Below, one piece after another: positions 19,934 to 28,096 of a stretch of 64,000 nucleotides of DNA. The stretch is from positions 186,001 to 250,000 of the forward strand of contig JADJVE010000007.1 of assembly GCA_016716715.1 (NCBI GenBank), given 5' to 3'. Position numbers and translations under genes: made by a program. This DNA comes from Acidobacteriota bacterium. Its GTDB lineage: Bacteria; Acidobacteriota; Thermoanaerobaculia; UBA5066. A model generated the notes under the pieces. That model saw only the letters and a list, made by a program, of their open reading frames with translations. It was not told where the DNA came from and searched no databases. Position 1 is the stretch's first letter; every line of letters begins with the position of its first letter.

Positions 19934-21331
19934 ATGAAGCCACGCCTCGCCCTTGCCGCTCTCGCCCTCGCGGCGGCGATCGGGCCGGTCGCCCCCGCCG
20001 CGGAGCCTTCCGCCCCCGCCCGCGCCCCGATTCCCGTCGACTACCGCAAGCTCCCGAACGGCCTGAAGGTGGTCCTTTCGCCCGACCACACCTCCCCCAC
20101 GGCGGTCGTGGCCGTCTACTACAACATCGGCTTCCGGATCGAGCCGCGCGACCGGACCGGATTTGCCCACCTCTTCGAGCACCTGATGTTCCAGGGTTCG
20201 AAGAACCTCGGGAAGATGGAGTTCATCAAGCTCGTCCAGTCCAACGGCGGCATCCTGAACGGCTCGACGCGCTTCGACTTCACGAACTATTTCGAGGTCG
20301 TGCCCGCGAACGCGCTCAAGACCGCGCTCTGGGCCGAGGCCGACCGCATGCGCGGCCTCGCGATCACGCAGGAGAACCTCGCGAACCAGCAGGGCGTCGT
20401 CAAGAACGAGGTCAAGGTCAACGTCCTGAACCGGCCGTACGGCGGCTTCCCGTGGCTCGACATGCCGCAGGTCGCGAACGAGAACTGGTTCAACGCCCAC
20501 AATTTCTACGGCGACCTCAAGGATCTCGACGCGGCGACGCTCAAGGACGCCGAGGCGTTCTTCAAGGCGTTCTACTCTCCGGGTAACGCCGCGCTCGTCG
20601 TGACGGGTGACTTCGAAACCGAGCCCACCTTCAAGTGGATCCAGGAGTACTTCGGCCCGATCCCGTCCGCGCCGCACCAGGAGCTTCCCGACATTTCCGA
20701 GCCCCGGCAGGAAAAGGAAAAGCGGACTTCCAGGCAGGACGCGCAGGCGCCGCGCCCCGCGCTCGCCGTCGCGTACCACGCGCCGAAGCGCAACACGCCC
20801 GAGTACTACGCGCTCGGCCTCCTGGAGCAGATCCTCGCGGGCGGCAGCGACAGCCGCCTCTACGACGCTCTCGTGCGCAAGGGCGCGCTGACCGGCGAGG
20901 TGAACTCCTCGATCAACGGCCTCGGGAACCAGTTCAACATCGCGGGGCCGACGCTCTTCACGCTCTCGCTGTTCCACGACCGGGACAAGACGCCCGACGC
21001 GATCCTCAAGGTGCTCGACGCCGAGATCGAGAAGCTCCGGACGACGCCGGTCGACCAGGCGACGTTCGACCGCGCGATGGTGAAGATGCGGTCCGACCTC
21101 TACGCGATGCAGGAGAGCACGTTCGGCTTCGGCCGCGCGGACCTCCTCGCCTCGTTCGCGCTCTTTGACGACGACCCGGCGCGGATCAACGGCCTCGAGA
21201 AGGAGTTCGCGAAGGTCACGCCCGAGCTCATCAGAAGAACAGCTGAAGAGGTTCTCCGCCCCACCAACCGCACGATCCTCGCGATCGAGCCGAAGCCGGA
21301 GGCCCCCAAGCTCCCCGGCCCGAAGGTCTGA
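19934..21331 (+). CDS. Secreted M16B zinc peptidase, catalytic subunit
   Basis: 465-residue periplasmic insulinase-type protease. It has a signal peptide (MKPRLALAALALAAAIGPVAP, cut near AAE). The inverted zinc motif HLFEH is H79, E82, H83, with the third ligand E159 (VVKNEVKVN). I chose ATG 19934 over 19913 because GGAGGA precedes it and the signal peptide begins there. The next gene encodes an M16 protein without the zinc motif, so the two should form the usual active/inactive heterodimer that degrades oligopeptides. The substrate is unknown. Confidence 0.92.
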   Translation: MKPRLALAALALAAAIGPVAPAAEPSAPARAPIPVDYRKLPNGLKVVLSPDHTSPTAVVAVYYNIGFRIEPRDRTGFAHLFEHLMFQGSKNLGKMEFIKLVQSNGGILNGSTRFDFTNYFEVVPANALKTALWAEADRMRGLAITQENLANQQGVVKNEVKVNVLNRPYGGFPWLDMPQVANENWFNAHNFYGDLKDLDAATLKDAEAFFKAFYSPGNAALVVTGDFETEPTFKWIQEYFGPIPSAPHQELPDISEPRQEKEKRTSRQDAQAPRPALAVAYHAPKRNTPEYYALGLLEQILAGGSDSRLYDALVRKGALTGEVNSSINGLGNQFNIAGPTLFTLSLFHDRDKTPDAILKVLDAEIEKLRTTPVDQATFDRAMVKMRSDLYAMQESTFGFGRADLLASFALFDDDPARINGLEKEFAKVTPELIRRTAEEVLRPTNRTILAIEPKPEAPKLPGPKV

Positions 21332-21342
21332 GGAAGGACGCC

Positions 21343-22752
21343 ATGACGATCCGCAGAACGTATTCGCTCATCACTGCCTCGGCGCTCCTCGCTCTACTTC
21401 CGGGCGCCGCGCGCGCCGACGAGGCACCGGTCAAGGAGAAGCCACCCGAACTGGACGCCCCGCGTCCGTTCAAGCTCCCCGCGCCGACGCGCTTCACGCT
21501 GCCGAACGGCCTGAAAGTCTCGATGGTCCCCTACGGGACAGTCCCGAAGGCGCTCGTCCGCCTCACGGTCCAGGTCGGCAACGCCGACGACCCGGCCGGC
21601 CAGACGTGGATGGCCGATCTCACGGGCGACCTCCTTCTCGAAGGCACGAAGACGCGCAGCGCGACCAGGATCGCTCAGGACGCCGCCTCGATGGGCGGCG
21701 AAGTCGCCGTCCAGGCCGGAGAGAACCTGACGACGGTGGCCGGCGAGGTCCTCTCCGAGTTCGCGCCCGCCATGGTCGACCTCGTGGCCGACGTCGTCCG
21801 AAACCCCGCGTTTCCCGATTCGGAGCTCGCACGCCTCAAGGCCAACCTCGAACGCCGCCTCTCGATCGCGAAGAGCCAGTCGCAGCAGATGGCCCTCGAG
21901 GCCTTCCGGGCCGCGATGTACCCGGGCCAGCCGTACGGCCGGCTCTTCCCGGCAGCCGACGCGGTCAAGGGCTACACCCTCGCAAACGCCAAGGCGTTCT
22001 GGTCCGGCCATTTCGGAGCCGACCGTTCCACGCTCTACGTTGTCGGCGTCTTCGACGCCAAGGCCACGGAGGCCGCCATCCGCAAGGCGTTCGACGGCTG
22101 GGGGAAGGCGACCGCGGCCGCGGCCCCGGCACCGAAGGCGGCGACGAAACGCACGCTGACGGTTCTGGACCGCCCGGGCGCTTCGCAGTCCACGGTCATC
22201 CTCGGTATGCCCGTCGTCGACCCTTCGAGCCCCGACTACGTCCCTCTCGTCGTCACGAACGCGCTCCTCGGCGGCTCCTTCGGTTCGCGCATCACGAGCA
22301 ACATCCGCGAGCAGAAGGGCTACACGTACTCGCCGTTCAGCCAGGTCTCCGTGCGCCGGCAGGGGGCCTACTGGTCAGAGGCGGCGGACGTCACGACGGC
22401 CGTGACCGGAGCCTCGATCAAGGAGATCTTCGGCGAGATCGACCGCCTGCGCGCGGAGCCTCCGGCCGCGGCGGAACTGAAAGGCATCCAGAACTACCTC
22501 GCGGGAACGTTCGTCCTGCAGAACTCCTCGCGCGCCGGCATCGCGAACCAGCTCCAGTTCCTCGCGCTGCACGGCCTGCCGGACTCGTACCTCTCCGGGT
22601 TCGTCGCGCGCATCCAGGCCGTCACGCCCGAGGAGATCACGCACCTCGCGAAGGCCTACATCCGGCCCGAGCAGACGACTCTCGTCGTCGTTGGCGACCG
22701 CAAGCTCATCGACGAGCAGCTCAAGCCCTACGCCCCCGCCGGACAGCCCTGA
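21343..22752 (+). CDS. Secreted M16 peptidase-like partner without zinc site
   Basis: 469 residues with a signal peptide (MTIRRTYSLITASALLALLPGAARA). It has the M16 fold (RFTLPNGLKVSMVPYG, later SRITSNIREQKGYTYSPFS, the substrate-contacting R/Y region). The zinc motif position reads WMADLTGDLLLEG, so HxxEH is absent and the subunit cannot be catalytic. It begins 11 bp after the catalytic subunit's stop with an AGGAAGGA ribosome site. In M16B heterodimers such a subunit supplies the R/Y pair that completes the active chamber. Confidence 0.9.
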   Translation: MTIRRTYSLITASALLALLPGAARADEAPVKEKPPELDAPRPFKLPAPTRFTLPNGLKVSMVPYGTVPKALVRLTVQVGNADDPAGQTWMADLTGDLLLEGTKTRSATRIAQDAASMGGEVAVQAGENLTTVAGEVLSEFAPAMVDLVADVVRNPAFPDSELARLKANLERRLSIAKSQSQQMALEAFRAAMYPGQPYGRLFPAADAVKGYTLANAKAFWSGHFGADRSTLYVVGVFDAKATEAAIRKAFDGWGKATAAAAPAPKAATKRTLTVLDRPGASQSTVILGMPVVDPSSPDYVPLVVTNALLGGSFGSRITSNIREQKGYTYSPFSQVSVRRQGAYWSEAADVTTAVTGASIKEIFGEIDRLRAEPPAAAELKGIQNYLAGTFVLQNSSRAGIANQLQFLALHGLPDSYLSGFVARIQAVTPEEITHLAKAYIRPEQTTLVVVGDRKLIDEQLKPYAPAGQP

Positions 22753-22770
22753 CCGCGCCCTGACGATTCC

Positions 22771-23547
22771 TCAGCGGCCGGCGAACTTCGCCGGCCGCTT
22801 CTCGAGGAACGCGGAGACGCCTTCCTTCATGTCGTCGGTCGCCGCGCAGAGGCCGAAGAGCGTCGCCTCGTGGTCCTCGGCCGCGGCGAACGGCATGTCG
22901 AGGCCCGCGTTCACGGCGTCGAGGACGTAGCGCACTGCGACGGGCGCCTTGCCGAGGATCTTTTTCAGCGTCTCGCGGCAGGCCGGCAGGAGCTCGGCCG
23001 GCTCGACGACCTTGTTCACGAGGCCGATCCGGAACGCCTCGTCGGCGGAGATCGCGTCGCCCGTGAGCAGGAGCTCGAGCGCTCGGCCCTTTCCCACGAG
23101 CCGCGGCAGGCGCTGGGAGCCTCCGTAGCCGGGGATCAGCCCGAGGTTCACTTCCGGCTGGCCAAGCTTTGCGTTCTTCGACGCGTAGCGGAAAGTCGCC
23201 GCCATCGCGAGCTCGCATCCGCCGCCCAGCGCAAAGCCGTTCACCGCGGCGACGACGGGCTTGCCGAGGTTCTCGATCAGGTCGAACGTCGCCTGTCCCT
23301 TGCGCGCGAAGTCGCGCGCCCCGGCGGGCGTGAACGCCTTGAACCCCGCGATGTCCGCACCGGCGACGAACGCCTTCTCTCCCGCGCCCGTGAGGATCAC
23401 GGCGCCGACGTCCGGGTTCTCCTTCGCGGCGGCGAACGCGGCGTGCAGGCCGTCGAGGACCTCGGCGTTCAGGGCGTTCAGCTTCTCGGGACGGCTGACC
23501 GTGACGGTGAGGATGCGCTCGGAGACCTCCGTGACGACGACGCTCAT
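22771..23547 (-). CDS. Enoyl-CoA hydratase (crotonase family)
   Basis: Hydrates 2-enoyl-CoA to 3-hydroxyacyl-CoA. The 258-residue protein has both catalytic glutamates, E112 (GGGCELAMA) and E132 (GQPEVNLGLIPG), and the oxyanion-hole segment AFVAGADI. Start is ATG 23547; an in-frame GTG at 23556 overlaps the upstream DinB stop and is less likely. With the hydroxyacyl-CoA dehydrogenase and thiolase genes upstream on the same strand it completes three consecutive beta-oxidation or butanoate steps. The last codons (RPAKFAGR) lie in a long perfect palindrome that may also be a terminator. Confidence 0.93.
   Translation of the reverse strand: MSVVVTEVSERILTVTVSRPEKLNALNAEVLDGLHAAFAAAKENPDVGAVILTGAGEKAFVAGADIAGFKAFTPAGARDFARKGQATFDLIENLGKPVVAAVNGFALGGGCELAMAATFRYASKNAKLGQPEVNLGLIPGYGGSQRLPRLVGKGRALELLLTGDAISADEAFRIGLVNKVVEPAELLPACRETLKKILGKAPVAVRYVLDAVNAGLDMPFAAAEDHEATLFGLCAATDDMKEGVSAFLEKRPAKFAGR
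22774..22798. terminator. Palindromic hairpin between convergent M16 and crotonase genes
   Basis: GCGGCCGGCG, loop AACTT, CGCCGGCCGC: a perfect 10-bp GC stem, 12 bp if the ends of the loop pair. It lies between the stops of two convergent genes, inside the final crotonase codons. There is no U-run, so if it terminates it does so as a strong hairpin or as a convergent-transcript barrier. Confidence 0.45.
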
Positions 23548-23552
23548 CGCGT

Positions 23553-24059
23553 TCACCCGAACGGATTCTCGTCCGCGCTCGGCCCGTAGATGGAGGGCAC
23601 GGGCACGTCGAGGAGCCGCAGGTACACCGAGAGCTGCCCGCGGTGGTGGATGAGATGGTTCAGGAGGATCGTCCGCACGAACGCGATGCGCGGCATTTCC
23701 ATGATCACGGCGGGCCCCTTCCGAAGCGTCCAGGGACCCATCGCCCGCGCGTCGTCGAGCTGCGCCATCGCGACCTTCGCGGCCGCGGCGGCCTCCTCGA
23801 AGGTCTTCATGAGGGCCTCGGCGCTCGCCGGCTCCTTCGCCGTGCCGTCACCGCCCGTGGCCAGATCGAACTCTCCGGGAAGCAGCGAGCCCGCGACCCA
23901 GTGCGGCATTCCGGCGATGTGGCCCGCGAGCGCGCCGAGCGACATCGACTTCGCGTGCGGCTTCCAGGAGTATTTGTCCGCCGGCACCCGCGAGAGAAGC
24001 TTTTTGGTGGTCGCGCTCTCTCGGTCGAACTCCATCAGCATCGGATCGATCATGCGCAT
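23553..24059 (-). CDS. Cytoplasmic DinB-family protein
   Basis: 168-residue DinB/YfiT-like protein without signal peptide. Likely metal ligands are H47 (GALAGHIAGMPHW) and H135/H139 (LLNHLIHHRGQLSVYLR). Family members include thiol-dependent transferases and damage-inducible proteins; the reaction here is unknown. It sits between the hydroxyacyl-CoA dehydrogenase (3-nt gap) and crotonase genes in one transcription unit, which does not by itself imply a fatty-acid role. Confidence 0.85.
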   Translation of the reverse strand: MRMIDPMLMEFDRESATTKKLLSRVPADKYSWKPHAKSMSLGALAGHIAGMPHWVAGSLLPGEFDLATGGDGTAKEPASAEALMKTFEEAAAAAKVAMAQLDDARAMGPWTLRKGPAVIMEMPRIAFVRTILLNHLIHHRGQLSVYLRLLDVPVPSIYGPSADENPFG

Positions 24060-24062
24060 GGT

Positions 24063-24938
24063 TCAGCCCTTTCTGTTGCCCCGTTCGTCGTACTCGAAGA
24101 ATCCCCTTCCGGTCTTTCTTCCGAATCGCCCGGCCAGCACCAGCCTCTTCAGGAGGGCGGGCGGCGCGAAGCGGGCCTCACGATACTCCGCGAACATGAT
24201 CTCGGCGATCGCGTAAACCGTGTCGAGCCCGACGTAGTCGAGAAGCTCGAACGGGCCCATGGGGTGGGCGCAGCCGAGCTTCATGCCGGTGTCGATGTCC
24301 TCGAGCGAGCCGACACCCTGCTCGTGCGCGCGGATCGCGTCGAGAAGGTACGGCACGAGGAGCCGGTTCACGATGAACCCAGAGTTGTCGCGGCAGGCGA
24401 CGGGCTCCTTGCCGAGGGCGCGGGCGAAGGCCGTGACGGCGGCGACGGTCGCGTCCGACGTCGCAAGGCCGCGGACGACCTCGACGAGCTTCATCACAGG
24501 CACCGGATTGAAGAAGTGCAGGCCCGCGAACCGGTCCGGCCGCTGCGTGGCGGCGGCCATCTCGGTGATGGTCAACGACGACGTGTTGGAGCAGAAGATC
24601 GTCTCCGGCCCGCAGAGCGCGTCGAGCGCCTTGTAAACCTCGCGCTTGACCTCGAGGTTCTCGACGATGGCCTCGAGGATGAGATCGGAGGAAGAAAGAT
24701 CTTCCAGTGAACATGAATAGCTCAAGCGATTGCGAATCGCCTCGCCGTCTCCGGCCGTCAACTTGCCACGCTCAACTGCCTTCGAAAGTGAATTCTCGAT
24801 GCGGCGCTTGCCCGCGTCGAGCGCCTTCTCGTCCACTTCGCGGACGACGACCGCGAACCCCGCCTTCGCGCACACCTCGGCGATCCCCGACCCCATAAGC
24901 CCCGCACCGAGCACGCCGACCGAACGAATTTCGCGCAT
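24063..24938 (-). CDS. 3-hydroxybutyryl-CoA dehydrogenase
   Basis: NAD(P)-dependent oxidoreductase of acyl-CoA metabolism, 291 residues. It has a Rossmann motif GVLGAGLMGSGIAEV, the catalytic histidine in GLHFFNPVPVMKLVEVV, and the C-terminal domain with PMGPFELLDYVGLD and GRKTGRGFFEY. Residues around NRLSYSCSLEDLSSSDL are encoded by a low-GC stretch with rare codons, unlike the rest of the gene. Its leader contains a copy of the dispersed AT-rich motif. It probably acts with the thiolase upstream and the crotonase downstream. Confidence 0.94.
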   Translation of the reverse strand: MREIRSVGVLGAGLMGSGIAEVCAKAGFAVVVREVDEKALDAGKRRIENSLSKAVERGKLTAGDGEAIRNRLSYSCSLEDLSSSDLILEAIVENLEVKREVYKALDALCGPETIFCSNTSSLTITEMAAATQRPDRFAGLHFFNPVPVMKLVEVVRGLATSDATVAAVTAFARALGKEPVACRDNSGFIVNRLLVPYLLDAIRAHEQGVGSLEDIDTGMKLGCAHPMGPFELLDYVGLDTVYAIAEIMFAEYREARFAPPALLKRLVLAGRFGRKTGRGFFEYDERGNRKG

Positions 24939-24950
24939 CAGCCTGTCTCT

Positions 24951-24980
24951 CCCCTCTTCACCTTCAAAGAAATCTTCTCA
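24951..24980 (-). repeat. Dispersed AT-rich motif, copy 4 (leader of hydroxyacyl-CoA dehydrogenase gene)
   Basis: Minus strand TGAGAAGAT, TTCTTTGAAGG, TGAAGAGGGG. This is the one clear intergenic copy, in the 65-bp gap between the thiolase and dehydrogenase genes. Confidence 0.6.
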
Positions 24981-25003
24981 TCGGTTCTCTTCGGACACGC
25001 CAC

Positions 25004-26191
25004 CTACGAGAGCGCCTCAACCACGACCGCGATGCCCTGGCCCCCGCCGATGCACGCCGAGGCGAGGCCCCAGCGCTTGCCGCGGCGGCGGAGCTCCTTG
25101 AGCAGCGTGAGCGTCAGGCGTGCGCCGCTCGCCCCGAGCGGGTGCCCGAGCGCGATCGCGCCGCCGTTCACGTTCAGCTTCGCCCGGTCGACGCCGAGCT
25201 CCTTGAGCACGCCGAGGATCTGGCCCGCGAACGCTTCGTTGATCTCGACGAGGTCCATGTCGGCGAGAGACTTCCCCGCCTTCGCGAGCGCCGCGCGGCT
25301 CGCGGCAACCGGGCCGAGGCCCATGAACGCCGGGTCGCAGCCGGTGACGGCGTCGGCGACGAGACGGCCGAGCGGCACGATGCCCTTCGCGCGTGCGCGC
25401 TCCTCGGTCGTCACGACCATCATTGCCGCCCCGTCCACGATCCCGGACGCGTTGCCGCCCGTCACCATGCCGTCCTTGCCGAACGCCGGGCTCAGCTTCG
25501 CGAGCCCTTCCAGCGTCGTGTCGGGCGTCATGTGGTCGTCCTTCGACACCGTCACGGTCTTCCGGCCCTTCTTCGCCTCGACGGCGACGACCTCCTCCGC
25601 GAGCCGCCCGGACGCCCACGCCTCCGCGGCCTTCCTCTGGCTTTCGAGCGCATACGCGTCCTGCTCCTCCCGCGTGATCCCGTGGCGGCGCGCGACGTTG
25701 TCGGACGTCTGCGCCATCGCGAGACCGGGCACCGTGTCGAAGAGGCCGCTCATGAGCGAGTCCTCGAGCTTGCCCTGGCCGAGCCGGAGCCCCGTGCGCG
25801 CCCCGCGGACCACGAACGGCGCCTGGCTCATGTTCTCCGTTCCGCCCGCGAGGACGACCTCGGCCTCGCCGAGGAGGATCCGGTGTTTTGCCTGCACGAG
25901 CGCCTCGAAGCCCGAGCCGCAGAGCCGGTTCACCGTGACGGCGGGAACCTCCTGAGGAACGCCGGCGCGCAGGCCGACGTGGCGCGAGAGGTAGATCGCG
26001 TCGGACGACGTCTGGAGGACGTTGCCGACGATGACGTGGCCGATCTCGCCCGGCTCGAAGCGAGCGCGGCGGAGCGCTTCCTGCGACGCGAGGACGGCGA
26101 GATCGGTGGCCGTCATGTCGGCGAAGAGGCCGTTGTACTCGGCCATGGGCGTGCGTACGCCCTCGGCGACGACGATGGAAGGTGAGGCCAT
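25004..26191 (-). CDS. Acetyl-CoA C-acyltransferase (thiolase)
   Basis: 395-residue thiolase acting in 3-ketoacyl-CoA cleavage or acetoacetyl-CoA formation. The catalytic residues are C91 (NRLCGSGFEAL), H350 (ALGHPLGASG) and C380 (SACIGGGQG). The acetoacetyl-CoA type (AtoB/PhaA) and the degradative type (FadA) cannot be separated by eye. It is first of four same-strand genes leading to the crotonase. Ribosome site GGAGGG precedes the ATG. Confidence 0.94.
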   Translation of the reverse strand: MASPSIVVAEGVRTPMAEYNGLFADMTATDLAVLASQEALRRARFEPGEIGHVIVGNVLQTSSDAIYLSRHVGLRAGVPQEVPAVTVNRLCGSGFEALVQAKHRILLGEAEVVLAGGTENMSQAPFVVRGARTGLRLGQGKLEDSLMSGLFDTVPGLAMAQTSDNVARRHGITREEQDAYALESQRKAAEAWASGRLAEEVVAVEAKKGRKTVTVSKDDHMTPDTTLEGLAKLSPAFGKDGMVTGGNASGIVDGAAMMVVTTEERARAKGIVPLGRLVADAVTGCDPAFMGLGPVAASRAALAKAGKSLADMDLVEINEAFAGQILGVLKELGVDRAKLNVNGGAIALGHPLGASGARLTLTLLKELRRRGKRWGLASACIGGGQGIAVVVEALS

Positions 26192-26287
26192 GCGGCCCTC
26201 CGGGCGGGGGCGAGTCGAACGCTCGCCGGTCGCGGCGCGATCTTACCGATTCCGGCCCGATGAGACCGGATCGCCGGGGCGCGCCTC

Positions 26288-27391
26288 TTAGAGCGCCGCC
26301 GCGATCTCGTGGAAGCGGCGCCGGAACGCGTTCATCTCCACCGCGCGCGCGTCCGGGTGCAGTCGGTTCGCGAGAAGGACCGCCACGCGTCCGCGTTCGG
26401 GGTCGACGAAGAGAGACGCGCCGGTGAAGCCCGTGTGCCCGAACGCGGTCGGGCCGAGCGGCTCGCCCGGGCTCCCCGGCGTCGACGCGAGCTGCCAGCC
26501 GAGACCGCGGTCTTCACCGAGGCCGATGGTCGCATTCTCCGTGGCGAGAGCGAAGAAGCGCTCCGGCAAGAGGCGCCCGTCGCGCGTGAGCCACGCGCGG
26601 CCGAGAGCGGCGGCCGCTTCGGCCGTGCCGAAGAGGCCCGCGTTCAGCGACACGCCGTTGCCGCGGCGGTACGCGTTGCCGTCGTTCGCCTGCGCGTTCA
26701 CGACACCCTCGCGGAAGCCGCCGTACTTGAGCTTACGGTCGGTGGTCATCGCTCGCTCGGTTGCGTCGTCCCTCTCGCCACCTGCGCATCTGGCCAGGTC
26801 GTCGGGAGAAGCGGGAGAGAAGAGAAGATTCTTTGAAAGGTTAAGAGGGGCGGAGACCCTCGCCTCGAAGAGCCGGTCGAGCGTGCTCCCTGAGACTCGT
26901 TCGACGATCTCTGAAAGGAATAGATAACCAGGGCAGGAGTAGATGACCTTCGTGCCCGGGATCGCCGCGGCGTCGAGTTCCCCGAGGGTTCGGGCATAAG
27001 CGGCCCGGCCCTCGCCCTTTGAATAGACGGGGAACCAGTCCACGAGTCCGCCGAGATGCGCGAGCAAGAACCTGACGCTGACACCTTCTAAGAAGCTCTT
27101 CCTCCACCGATCCTCGAATCGCCATACGGTATCGTCCAGCGAGAGGGCGTTCTCTCCCGCCAGAGACAAGACCAACGCAGCCCCCGCGAGAGGTTTCGTC
27201 AGCGACGCGAGATCCCAGAGCGTGTCGGGCCCCGCGGCGCGGCGCTCGCTGGCCGGCTCGACACGCGCGTCGCCCGCGTGGCGCTCCGCGAGCGTGTCTT
27301 TCTCCGAGACGACGAGAGCCGAGGCGCCCGCGAAAAAGCCGCGCTCGAGCCCCTCGTCGAGGAGCGCGCGAAGGCTCTCCGGCGCGCTCAC
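26288..27391 (-). CDS. Serine hydrolase of the beta-lactamase class C/EstB family
   Basis: 367 residues of penicillin-binding-protein-like fold. The nucleophile motif SxxK is S63-L-T-K66 (LASLTKPLAG), the tyrosine motif is Y151-S-C (asparagine replaced by cysteine), and the KTG equivalent is HTG (FGHTGFTGASLF), as in esterases and D-peptidases of this family. No signal peptide is evident. The GTG start at 27391 overlaps the upstream lipoprotein stop (GTGA). Two dispersed-motif copies fall inside (residues about 98-105, SFLEGVSV; and about 181-192, LNLSKNLLFSP). The substrate is unknown. Confidence 0.88.
   Translation of the reverse strand: MSAPESLRALLDEGLERGFFAGASALVVSEKDTLAERHAGDARVEPASERRAAGPDTLWDLASLTKPLAGAALVLSLAGENALSLDDTVWRFEDRWRKSFLEGVSVRFLLAHLGGLVDWFPVYSKGEGRAAYARTLGELDAAAIPGTKVIYSCPGYLFLSEIVERVSGSTLDRLFEARVSAPLNLSKNLLFSPASPDDLARCAGGERDDATERAMTTDRKLKYGGFREGVVNAQANDGNAYRRGNGVSLNAGLFGTAEAAAALGRAWLTRDGRLLPERFFALATENATIGLGEDRGLGWQLASTPGSPGEPLGPTAFGHTGFTGASLFVDPERGRVAVLLANRLHPDARAVEMNAFRRRFHEIAAAL
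26815..26850 (+). repeat. Dispersed AT-rich motif, copy 5 (in serine hydrolase gene)
   Basis: Plus strand GAGAGAAGAGAAGAT, TCTTTGAAAGG, TTAAGAGGGG. It is antisense to the coding strand of the host gene, yet the gene stays open through it. Confidence 0.65.
27081..27104 (-). repeat. Dispersed AT-rich motif, copy 6 (in serine hydrolase gene)
   Basis: Minus strand GGAAGAGC, TTCTTAGAAGG, TGT. Sense orientation, encoding KSFLEGV. Confidence 0.55.
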
Positions 27392-28056
27392 GGCTTTCCG
27401 GCCGGGGACTTCGCGGGTTCCTTGGCGGCCGCCGGGAGGAGCGGGCGATCCAGGGCCTCGTGCGCGGCCGCGATGCGCGCGCGGAACGGCTCGAGCGTCT
27501 TCATGTTCGCCCGGACCGAATCGGGCTCCTTCTCGCGCGATTCGCGCCTCACGCGCTCGGCCTCCGCCTCGAAGCTCGCGATCTGCTCGGAGACGAGCTT
27601 TCGCGACCCCTCGTCCGCCGCGTCGGCCTTCCGCGCCCTGAGGTCGGCGAGGGTCTTGTCGAGCATCGCCAGGGCGGCGACGTTCAGGCGCGCCGTCATC
27701 GCGGCGGCCTCGGCCTCCAGCACGCGCTCTTTCACCCAGAGGTACTCCTCCGTATTGACGCTCCGGGCGCGCGCCACGGTGACGTCGGCCGGCTCGGACG
27801 CGAGCGGATCGGACGGCGGCGGCGCCTTGCCCGCCTTCCGGTCGAGGCGCACCCGGTCGAGGACGCCGAGGTAGGTCTCGACCTGCTTGGGGGTCACGTG
27901 GCCGTCGGCGGGCGGGCGGTAGACGTCCCGGGAAATGCCGGGGCGCGGGACGGCGGCAGCCGGTGCGGGGGCCGTCGGCGCGTCGGAGCCGCCGCAGCCG
28001 GCGAGGGCCGCAGCCGCGAGAAACGGCAGCAGAAACGCGGCGCGGCGCCTGAACAC
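27388..28056 (-). CDS. Lipoprotein with coiled-coil-like charged region, function unknown
   Basis: Predicted outer-envelope lipoprotein. From the GTG at 28056 the product begins VFRRRAAFLLPFLAAAALAGC, a signal sequence with lipobox LAGC. An ATG at 28098 is also in frame but would overlap the divergent kinase start, so I prefer GTG. After an Ala/Pro-rich linker comes a helical, charged region (about 90-215) with Arg/Glu/Ala repeats and no motif I recognise. It overlaps the serine hydrolase start by four bases. Confidence 0.72.
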   Translation of the reverse strand: MFRRRAAFLLPFLAAAALAGCGGSDAPTAPAPAAAVPRPGISRDVYRPPADGHVTPKQVETYLGVLDRVRLDRKAGKAPPPSDPLASEPADVTVARARSVNTEEYLWVKERVLEAEAAAMTARLNVAALAMLDKTLADLRARKADAADEGSRKLVSEQIASFEAEAERVRRESREKEPDSVRANMKTLEPFRARIAAAHEALDRPLLPAAAKEPAKSPAGKP

Positions 28057-28096
28057 GTCCGAATGATAGCCGCGTGGTACGATTTTTTTCTTCATC

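Noticed and set aside
28078..28096. T-run before the kinase at 28097 as a terminator
   Set aside because: No stem precedes the T-run on either strand, and it lies between divergent starts; more likely promoter-spacer DNA.
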